NCBI GenBank assembly: GCA_023441255.1
Contig: JAEZPW010000422.1
Location: 1-12,027, forward strand
DNA from: Acidobacteriota bacterium
GTDB lineage: Bacteria > Acidobacteriota > Terriglobia > Terriglobales > Acidobacteriaceae
Reading direction: 5' to 3'
DNA: 12,027 nucleotides
Every line of letters begins with the position of its first letter. The stretch's first letter is position 1. Shown in pieces: positions 4,503-9,591 of this stretch. Made by a program: the position numbers and the translations under genes. The notes under the pieces were generated by a model. It was not told where the DNA came from and did not search any database. It saw nothing but the letters and a program-made list of their open reading frames with translations.

Positions 4503-6098
4503 CTAGCGCTTCTTCCCGTTCGAACTCGCACGCCCGTTGCCGTCGTGCTTTGCCGCCGCGCGGTTGGACAGTTCCATCTCGATGACGTTCTGCATCTCGA
4601 CGACCGGTGCTGGCTTGCCAGTCCATATCTCGAACTGGCGTGCGCCTTGCTGCACGAACATTTCGACGCCCGGAATGGCGTCGGCTCCGGCTGCGCGTCC
4701 GGCCTTGATGAAGGGCGTTTCCGCGCTGGTGTAGACCATGTCGAAGACGTAGCGAGCGTTGATTTCTTTTTCTGACAGCGGCGACTGTTTGAGCCCGCCT
4801 TCCATGCCCAACGGCGTCGCGTTGATGATGACGTCGAAGCGGAACTTCTTCAGGTCGGTGCGCTTCAGGTACTTGGCCTTTGCCTGTTTTGCCAGCTTCT
4901 GCGCGTTCGCCGGTGTGCGGTTGATGATGAATACTTCCGCGCCGCGCTCCTTTAGTGAGAACACGGCCGAGCGTGCCGCGCCGCCTGCGCCGATGACCAG
5001 AATCTTCGCGTCCTTGATGGTGATGCGCTTTTCGAGCGGACGCAGCACGCCGGCGACATCGGTGTTGAAGCCGTAGAGCTTGCCGTCTGCGCCACGAATG
5101 ACCGTGTTGCAGGCGCCGGTCTTCTGCGTGAGCGCGTCGGAGTTATCGAGCTTCCCAACGATCTCTTCTTTATATGGCATCGTCACGCTGACGCCGCTCA
5201 GCGGGATGTCGCGCATGCAGGCGATCAGGTCATCCAGCTTCTTGGCATGCAGCTTCAGGTACACGGCATTGACGTTCTCGCGGCGGAAAGCAGTGTTCAT
5301 CATCGCCGGCGAGAGCGAATGACCGACCGGATCTCCGGCAACGCCGTAAACGCGGGTTGCTGCATCAAGGTAGTCAAGACGGAACTTGTCGCGCAAGGTG
5401 CGGAAGGATATTTGACCCGGCGCAGTTTCTTCGCCCGGACTGGCTGACGCGAACGTGAACACGCTGCCCGCGCGCAGGCCGAGTACGCGGCTGATGATTC
5501 CCTGCTCGCCCATGCACACGCCGACAACGGAATGCGTGTAGCTGCGCTCCTGCAGGAACTTCATCATGAGCACGTTGTCGTAGAGGCTGGTAGCGGTCGT
5601 CACGACCTTGTAGTAGTCGGCCGGGATCTCACGCATGCGGTTGAAGGTCTCTTCCAGCTTCTTGGTCGCGCGGAAGTCATGGTGCGACAGCACGATAGCT
5701 GCCCTGGAATGCAGCTTCTGCCACTCGGCAGACTTGACGCTCTCGGCCGTCTCGAGTTCAACGTCGACCAGCTGGCATCCTGCTGCCGCAGCCTTGGTGA
5801 GCACGTCGAGCTGAGAAGCGACGGAACCTTTGAACCTGCCCCCGGAAACCACGCGGCGACACGTGGCGATGGCGATCACTTCCGGATGTAAGTCGAAGAA
5901 CCGCTTGAGCTTAGGAAGTGCGGCGGCAGGCTGTTTCAGGTAGTCGAGGCGGAACTCGAAGAACGGGTTTTCGCGGACGAGCGACTCCGCTTTGTCCAGC
6001 ATCTCGGCTGGGTCGTCGGCTATGACAGCGATGCAGACCCTTGGCAGCCTGAGCGGCAGCAGGCGGCTGGTCACGGTGATCGAGCTTTGCGTGTTCAT
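4503..6098 (-). CDS. aroDE: Bifunctional 3-dehydroquinate dehydratase / shikimate dehydrogenase
   Basis: One 531-residue chain performs steps 3 and 4 of the shikimate pathway: dehydration of 3-dehydroquinate, then NADPH reduction of 3-dehydroshikimate to shikimate in the cytoplasm. Residues 18-240 are a type I dehydroquinate dehydratase. Visible residues are Glu48 and Arg50 (EFRLDYL), the general-base His140 (HHDF), the Schiff-base Lys164 (YYKVVTTA), Arg204, and Gln229 in PGQIS. Residues 250-510 are AroE: substrate serines in GHSLSP (260-264), catalytic Lys310 (MPYKEE), Asn331 (GACNT), Asn345 and Asp347 (GFNTDVAG), the NADP loop VIGAGGAARS (368-377), NRT (393-395), NATPLGM (426-432) and Gln484. 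All key residues are intact, so both activities are expected. The C-terminal 20 residues are a basic, low-complexity tail. Such fusions are typical of acidobacteria, planctomycetes, chlamydiae and plants. The ATG at 6098 has no clear Shine-Dalgarno. Confidence 0.95.
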   Translation of the reverse strand: MNTQSSITVTSRLLPLRLPRVCIAVIADDPAEMLDKAESLVRENPFFEFRLDYLKQPAAALPKLKRFFDLHPEVIAIATCRRVVSGGRFKGSVASQLDVLTKAAAAGCQLVDVELETAESVKSAEWQKLHSRAAIVLSHHDFRATKKLEETFNRMREIPADYYKVVTTATSLYDNVLMMKFLQERSYTHSVVGVCMGEQGIISRVLGLRAGSVFTFASASPGEETAPGQISFRTLRDKFRLDYLDAATRVYGVAGDPVGHSLSPAMMNTAFRRENVNAVYLKLHAKKLDDLIACMRDIPLSGVSVTMPYKEEIVGKLDNSDALTQKTGACNTVIRGADGKLYGFNTDVAGVLRPLEKRITIKDAKILVIGAGGAARSAVFSLKERGAEVFIINRTPANAQKLAKQAKAKYLKRTDLKKFRFDVIINATPLGMEGGLKQSPLSEKEINARYVFDMVYTSAETPFIKAGRAAGADAIPGVEMFVQQGARQFEIWTGKPAPVVEMQNVIEMELSNRAAAKHDGNGRASSNGKKR

Positions 6099-6116
6099 TT
6101 AGAGCGTAGCGGCGCA

Positions 6117-6146
6117 ATCTTACAAGTTGCACCAATCAGGATGCAA
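6117..6146 (-). promoter_or_regulatory. Possible promoter of aroDE
   Basis: On the minus strand TTGCAT (6146-6141), 18 bases, TAAGAT (6122-6117), then 18 bases to the ATG. The -10 matches 4 of 6 bases and the -35 only 3. A perfect TTGACA also occurs further upstream on the same strand (6203-6198), but no acceptable -10 follows it at 16-18 bases. Confidence 0.25.
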
Positions 6147-6213
6147 TAACAGATTTCTGGGCGCATTTTGCAAGTAACTGGACTTTCGTACCTTACCTGT
6201 CAATAGCTTGGTA

Positions 6214-6242
6214 TTGACCCGTCACTCTGGCTTTGTTACGGT
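6214..6242 (+). promoter_or_regulatory. Possible promoter of the 6368-7282 gene
   Basis: TTGACC (6214-6219), 17 bases, TACGGT (6237-6242). The -35 differs from consensus only in the last base. The -10 keeps only T, A and the final T. A start near 6249 gives an untranslated leader of about 120 bases that contains the terminator-like hairpin at 6297-6320. Confidence 0.35.
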
Positions 6243-6296
6243 TCAGCCGGATTGGTCCCGGCACATACCCCGCGCAGCCATTTGGCGCCGGTTAGC

Positions 6297-6320
6297 GGAG
6301 CCGAACAAGGCTCCTCTTTT
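6297..6320 (+). terminator. Terminator-like hairpin in the leader of the 6368 gene
   Basis: GGAGCC (6297-6302), loop GAACAA, GGCTCC (6309-6314), followed at once by TCTTTT. This is a textbook rho-independent terminator, but it sits between the probable promoter and the ribosome site of the gene 48 bases downstream. It could end a short upstream transcript or act as an attenuator. The preceding leader has its own pairable words (CCGGC at 6258-6262 region and GCCGG near 6287-6291), compatible with an alternative fold. No known riboswitch consensus was recognised. Confidence 0.45.
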
Positions 6321-6367
6321 GAAGCACTTGGCGTGAGAACTGCGTTGCAGGCACGGGGCGGAGGAAT

Positions 6368-7282
6368 ATGAAGAGAGTTCTTGCAGCCGCGGTACTGTTA
6401 GGCAGTCTGTGTTTTGCGCAGCAACCTACGGCCCCAGCTCCCACGGGCAGCACCGGACCGAGTGTCGGCGCGACGGCAGATGTCACGGAGCAGCTGGTTC
6501 CGGTGTCGATGTCGGACATTTACTGCTCGGGCGTCATGACGGACAAGCCGGTGTCGCGGGCCAACTTTGTTGTCGGCGGGCTTGGCACGCCAGACCAGGT
6601 GCGTTTCGGTGAGCGGGACCTCATTTACATCAAAGGGACCTACCAGCCTGGAACCCTGGTCAGCGTCCTGCGAGAGTGGCGAACCGAGGACACTACCGAG
6701 TTCTACCAGGGTGTTCGCAAGATGCAGAAAGAGGCTGGACAGCCCTACTTGGATGAAGGCTACGCCAAGGTGATCGAGCAGCGGGGTGAGTTCGCGGTGG
6801 CGCGCGTACAGTTCTCGTGCGACCCGATCGTGAACGGCGACCTGGTGGTGCCGTTCCAGGAACGCCCGCTGGTGAAGGTGCGGCAGCGCACGACGGCGAA
6901 CCGGTTCCCGGTCGCTTCCGGCGGCCTGAACGGCAAGATCGTCATGGTACGCGAAGGTGATCATTTTGCGGCCGTCGGCCGAAAGGTGTTCCTGAACCTC
7001 GGCTCGGAGAAGGGTGTAAAGCCGGGCGACTACTTCCAGGTGGTGCGCGGATATACGGCTGATGTTTACGATGCTGCAGACAAGGCTACGCTCAGTTCCA
7101 CGATCACCGATGACACGCAGAAGAATCCGCCGAAGATAGCCGACCGCAGCGAACTGCCGCAACGCCTGGTTGGCGAATTGGTGGTCCTGAACGTCCAGGA
7201 CAAGACCGCCACCGCGATGGTGACGTTCATGCTTGAGGAAATACACGCAGGCGACGCCATTCAGATGGAGCAGGCGCAGTAG
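6368..7282 (+). CDS. Secreted protein with FlgT-C-like C-terminal domain (304 aa)
   Basis: The ATG at 6368 is preceded by GGAGG (6360-6364) with a short 3-base spacer, and opens a signal peptide (residues 1-17, ending near Phe-Ala-Gln). A Pro/Ala/Thr/Gly-rich linker (19-38) follows, then a domain with SDIYCSGVMTD (49-59) and a second cysteine at 151 (FSCDP). The two cysteines could form a disulfide. The C-terminal part (190-300) has the strand pattern GRKVFLNLGSEKGVKPGDYFQVVR and VGELVVLNVQDKTATAMV, resembling the C-terminal domain of FlgT and related acidobacterial secreted or LysM-associated proteins. No catalytic site is visible. It may bind the cell wall or another envelope component (inference). 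It is divergent from aroDE and convergent with the DUF1697 gene, so it is a single-gene unit. Confidence 0.75.
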   Translation: MKRVLAAAVLLGSLCFAQQPTAPAPTGSTGPSVGATADVTEQLVPVSMSDIYCSGVMTDKPVSRANFVVGGLGTPDQVRFGERDLIYIKGTYQPGTLVSVLREWRTEDTTEFYQGVRKMQKEAGQPYLDEGYAKVIEQRGEFAVARVQFSCDPIVNGDLVVPFQERPLVKVRQRTTANRFPVASGGLNGKIVMVREGDHFAAVGRKVFLNLGSEKGVKPGDYFQVVRGYTADVYDAADKATLSSTITDDTQKNPPKIADRSELPQRLVGELVVLNVQDKTATAMVTFMLEEIHAGDAIQMEQAQ

Positions 7283-7316
7283 CTCATAGCCAGCGTATCA
7301 GGGCAAGGTTCGTGTA

Positions 7317-7339
7317 ACGCCGGGTCTCTGACTCGGCGT
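7317..7339. terminator. GC-rich hairpin repeat, copy 2; likely bidirectional terminator
   Basis: ACGCCGGGTC (7317-7326), loop TCT, GACTCGGCGT (7330-7339): 10 pairs with one G-T. T-rich TTTACTCTTTGT follows on the plus strand. It lies between two convergent genes (stops at 7282 and 7384). It is a variant of the hairpin at 41-61, including the GTGTA flank, so a dispersed palindrome appears to serve as the shared terminator. Confidence 0.55.
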
Positions 7340-7383
7340 TTACTCTTTGTGACGACGGATGCTGAGCATCTTTGCTACGCCTT

Positions 7384-7899
7384 CTACTTCCCTTTTGCGA
7401 GCTCGACAAGCCTGGTTACGGTGTTGATGTTGCGTGCGGTTGCCGAACCGGCGGAGCGCGCGAGCTTGAACTTGGATCTTCCCATGCCGTTCGGGAAATA
7501 CACGTATAGCTCGCGTTTCCCAGGTCTGACCTGCTCGCCATCGGGCGCAACGCACTCGTCGACCGTCGTGGCGGACGCGGGCTTTGACAGGAACATCACG
7601 GCGACTTTGTTGGGCGGCATGTCGGTGAAGGGATTGGCATCGAGAACGCTGCGCAGTTCGGCGGCGGTCCGGAGCATGACGTCGGCCGGTTTTCCCATTC
7701 TTGCTGCCAGCGCCTGCTCAAGCGCGTCGTGAACGGCGTTGGGCGACTTCTCGCTGCGGAAGACCACGTTGCCACTCTGGATGTAGGTGCGGACATCTTC
7801 GAAGCCGAGCTTCTCGCAGAGCTTGGCGAGGTCTTTCATCGGCAATTTGCCGGTTCCGCCGACGTTCACTGCGCGCAAAAGCGCCACATAGGTCGTCAT
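7384..7899 (-). CDS. DUF1697 family protein (171 aa)
   Basis: The start is the ATG at 7899, preceded by AAGGGA with a 3-4 base spacer. The frame continues upstream but that part has no family similarity and overlaps the divergent GH5 gene. The family hallmarks are present: YVALLRAVNVGG (4-15), the LPM word (19-21), LGFEDVRTYIQSGNVVF (31-47), a central ANPF (88-91), YFPNGMGRSKF (134-144) and the closing TARNINTVTRL (154-164). The length of about 170 residues is normal for the family. No biochemical role has been established for DUF1697. It is cytoplasmic with no signal peptide. It is divergent from the GH5 gene with 121 bases between the starts. Confidence 0.9.
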   Translation of the reverse strand: MTTYVALLRAVNVGGTGKLPMKDLAKLCEKLGFEDVRTYIQSGNVVFRSEKSPNAVHDALEQALAARMGKPADVMLRTAAELRSVLDANPFTDMPPNKVAVMFLSKPASATTVDECVAPDGEQVRPGKRELYVYFPNGMGRSKFKLARSAGSATARNINTVTRLVELAKGK

Positions 7900-8009
7900 G
7901 CGTTCCCTTGTACCGTGAAAGTGCGGCAACTGGCAAACGACGTAGCGATGGCGCGCGCGTCCGGAGTAGCTGTAACATGACAACGAACTCAGTTCATCAT
8001 GGCTGTTTC

Positions 8010-8014
8010 GGAGG
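8010..8014 (+). promoter_or_regulatory. Shine-Dalgarno that fixes the TTG start of the GH5 gene
   Basis: GGAGG at 8010-8014 is followed by 6 bases (CAATCC) and then TTG at 8021. No ATG or GTG in the same frame yields a signal peptide, while TTG gives one directly. Confidence 0.65.
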
Positions 8015-8020
8015 CAATCC

Positions 8021-9037
8021 TTGCTCAGGAAATTCCTGCGTCTTCTCACGGTTGTTGCGACAGTTGCGCCGGTGTGGGCCGCACAGACACCGGACGTGAA
8101 GCATTTCGTGCCGGTCGATCCGTTCGTGCAGGTGAAGGAAATGCAGCGCGGCGTCAACATCATCGGCTACGATCCGCGCTGGAAAGACTTCGACAAGCGC
8201 CGCTTCAAGCAGCAGTACTTCAAGCAACTGCATGAGGCCGGGTTCAACACGATCCGAGTGAACCTGCAGGCGTTCGAGCATATGGACTCAATGAACCGGC
8301 TAAGTCCCGCGTGGTTCAAGACGCTGGACTGGGTGGTGGACAATGCCCTTGCCAACAACCTCACCGTCATCCTCGACGAGCACGACTTCGTTCCCTGCGG
8401 TGAAGACGCGGTGATGTGCCGCGAGAAGTTGCTCGCCTTCTGGCAGCAGGTTGCGCCGCGTTACAAGAACACGCCGAACACGGTCATCTTCGAGATCCTG
8501 AACGAGCCGAACAAGGCTGTCACCGTGCAGGGCTGGAACGCCATGATGAAGGAGGCGCTGGCCATCATCCGCAGCACGAACCCGCAGCGCAACGTGATCG
8601 TCGGCCCGGCGATGTGGAACAGCATTCACGAACTGAACACGATGGAGTTGCCGAAGGACGATCGGCACATCATCGTGACTGTCCATTACTATCTGCCGAT
8701 GACGTTCACGCATCAGGGCGCACCTTGGAGCCCAGAGAACGTGCATTTGTCGGGCGTGAAGTGGGGCACCGACGCCGAGAAGCAGGCGATCGAGAGCGAC
8801 TTCGCCGGCGTGCAGGCGTGGTCGAAGGCTAACGAACGGCCGATCCTGCTGGGCGAGTTCGGCGCGTACGACAAGGGCGACATGGACTCGCGCGTGAAGT
8901 ACACGTCATTCGTGGCACGCACGGCCGAAAAGATGGGCTGGGCGTGGACCTACTGGCAGTTCGACTCGGACTTCATCGTGTACGACGTGACGAAAGACAA
9001 GTGGATCGAGCCGATCCGCAAGGCGCTGCTGCCGTAA
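8021..9037 (+). CDS. Secreted glycoside hydrolase family 5 (cellulase-type) enzyme
   Basis: A 338-residue protein with a TTG start, a strong Shine-Dalgarno and a signal peptide (Leu-Arg-Lys then hydrophobic to Val-Trp-Ala-Ala, about 1-21). It has the GH5 (clan GH-A) TIM barrel motifs in order: a GVNIIGY strand (44-50), the conserved Arg79 in FNTIRV, an aromatic/Asp strand ILDEHDF (117-123), the acid/base Glu162 in the ILNEPN motif (159-164), His222 and Tyr224 in VHYY, the nucleophile Glu279 in LLGEFGAY (276-283), and the substrate-platform Trp312 in TYWQFD. Both catalytic glutamates are present, so hydrolysis of beta-1,4-linked glucan or mannan by a retaining mechanism is expected. The exact substrate cannot be told from sequence alone. 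No carbohydrate-binding module is attached. It is transcribed alone, away from the DUF1697 gene. Confidence 0.92.
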   Translation: MLRKFLRLLTVVATVAPVWAAQTPDVKHFVPVDPFVQVKEMQRGVNIIGYDPRWKDFDKRRFKQQYFKQLHEAGFNTIRVNLQAFEHMDSMNRLSPAWFKTLDWVVDNALANNLTVILDEHDFVPCGEDAVMCREKLLAFWQQVAPRYKNTPNTVIFEILNEPNKAVTVQGWNAMMKEALAIIRSTNPQRNVIVGPAMWNSIHELNTMELPKDDRHIIVTVHYYLPMTFTHQGAPWSPENVHLSGVKWGTDAEKQAIESDFAGVQAWSKANERPILLGEFGAYDKGDMDSRVKYTSFVARTAEKMGWAWTYWQFDSDFIVYDVTKDKWIEPIRKALLP

Positions 9038-9069
9038 CGCATCGCAGAGCTTAGCGATGGATGATGGTC

Positions 9070-9132
9070 GATGGCAGATGGTTGGTGTAAGCGTAAGGTT
9101 CGTGCGGGTTCTTACATCAGCTATCTGCCGTC
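9070..9132. repeat. 22-bp imperfect hairpin after the GH5 gene
   Basis: Positions 9070-9091 pair along their whole length with 9111-9132: 18 Watson-Crick pairs and 4 G-U pairs on the plus strand, with a 19-base loop. It begins 33 bases after the GH5 stop. No T tract follows, so it is more likely an RNA 3'-end structure or a short palindromic mobile repeat than a classic terminator. The words GATGGCAGATGG / CAGCTATCTGCC look like slippage-prone palindromic repeats. Confidence 0.6.
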
Positions 9133-9165
9133 TTGGGGTTGCCTAAACCCTGATCCTTAGAAGGC

Positions 9166-9393
9166 TGCCTACCCTCCCCTACCTCCGGCGGCCCAGTGTT
9201 TTCGCGGGTCCTGCGAAGGGCCATACGTCAAAATCTTGATTCCACAAAGGTTAGGTTTTATTTACTGTTCGGTTAACACCTGCCTGTCCTTGGGGCGAAA
9301 CGGCTGCGCTTCAGCCTGATTACGCGACCAATGTAGCAGTGAATTCCTGTTGGTAAACATGGCGGGCGGGAAATTTACGAAATCGGAACAAGG
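9166..9393 (+). repeat. Composite dispersed element, copy 2 (best preserved)
   Basis: C-rich module TGCCTACCCTCCCCTACC (from 9166), then GGCCC...GGGCC, ACGTCAAAATCTTGATTCC, GGTTAGGTTTTA, a small hairpin GGCTG/CAGCC (9302-9316), and the right end (9318-9393). The right end has blocks AATGTAGCAG (9330-9339), 15 bases, AAACATG (9355-9361), 7 bases, and a 25-base block (9369-9393) identical to that in the minus-strand copy near 4175. The element ends shortly before a G-rich simple stretch. Confidence 0.7.
9330..9357 (-). promoter_or_regulatory. Candidate promoter embedded in composite element copy 2
   Basis: Minus strand TTTACC (9357-9352), 16 bases, TACATT (9335-9330), with an extended TG (TGCTACATT). 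Same spacing and same conserved blocks as in the copy at 4211-4238. It points into the element, towards the GGCTG/CAGCC hairpin and the 3' end of the GH5 gene. It would yield a short RNA antisense to the GH5 tail if active. Confidence 0.3.
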
Positions 9394-9453
9394 ATCGTGG
9401 TTACTGGTCAGTGGTTGATGTGGTGGGGGGAGGTGGCGAGTGGTGAGTGGCGA

Positions 9454-9494
9454 GTCACCCACATTGCCAAAGTCGGGCAGATATGGGGCACATA
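9454..9494 (+). repeat. CCCACAT-type dispersed repeat, copy 2
   Basis: TCACCCACATTGCC, AAAGTC, GGGCAGATATGGGGCAC: the halves are partly complementary, giving a hairpin of the form CCCACAT-TGCC / GGCA-ATATGGGG. It matches 65-108. A partial second unit follows (GCCAAAGTCGGGC again at 9504-9516). Confidence 0.5.
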
Positions 9495-9535
9495 TCCCAG
9501 GGGGCCAAAGTCGGGCGGATGAATTCACGAGGCAC

Positions 9536-9563
9536 AAAAAACGGGGGCTCTTGCGAGCCCCCG
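9536..9563 (-). terminator. Intrinsic terminator of the TonB receptor gene
   Basis: On the minus strand CGGGGGCTC (9563-9555), loop GCAA, GAGCCCCCG (9550-9542), then TTTTTT: a 9-bp GC-rich stem and a T tract, 28 bases past the receptor stop codon. This is a clear rho-independent terminator. Confidence 0.9.
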
Positions 9564-9591
9564 AAGCGTAGCAAGACCGCTAGGTCAAGTT

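Larger units (their letters stand above)
9038..9591. other. Repeat-rich gap between GH5 and the TonB receptor gene
   Basis: This stretch of 554 bases holds no gene. It contains a small hairpin CATCGC/GCGATG just after the GH5 stop (9040-9059), a 22-bp hairpin (9070-9132), a composite element (9166-9393), a G-rich simple stretch built on GGTGG/GAGTGG words (9407-9455), a CCCACAT-type repeat (9454-9494), a 13-base direct repeat GCCAAAGTCGGGC (9466-9478 and 9504-9516), and the terminator of the receptor gene. The two flanking genes converge here. Confidence 0.75.

Noticed and set aside
6243..6330. Leader of the 6368 gene considered as a c-di-GMP or other known riboswitch
   Set aside because: I could not find the conserved core of any riboswitch class I know. 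Only the terminator-like hairpin and weak pairing words are supported.
6398..7246. 282-codon minus-strand frame opposite the 6368 gene
   Set aside because: High-GC shadow frame rich in His, Arg and Leu. The plus-strand gene has a Shine-Dalgarno, a signal peptide and a plausible domain.
7900..8163. Upstream extension of the DUF1697 frame
   Set aside because: The family begins with YVALLRAVN, right after the Met at 7899, and the extension overlaps the divergent GH5 gene.
9466..9516. Two 13-base direct repeats with a 25-base gap, considered as a CRISPR remnant
   Set aside because: The repeats are too short, there are only two units, and they belong to the CCCACAT-type intergenic repeat. No cas genes are in the window.
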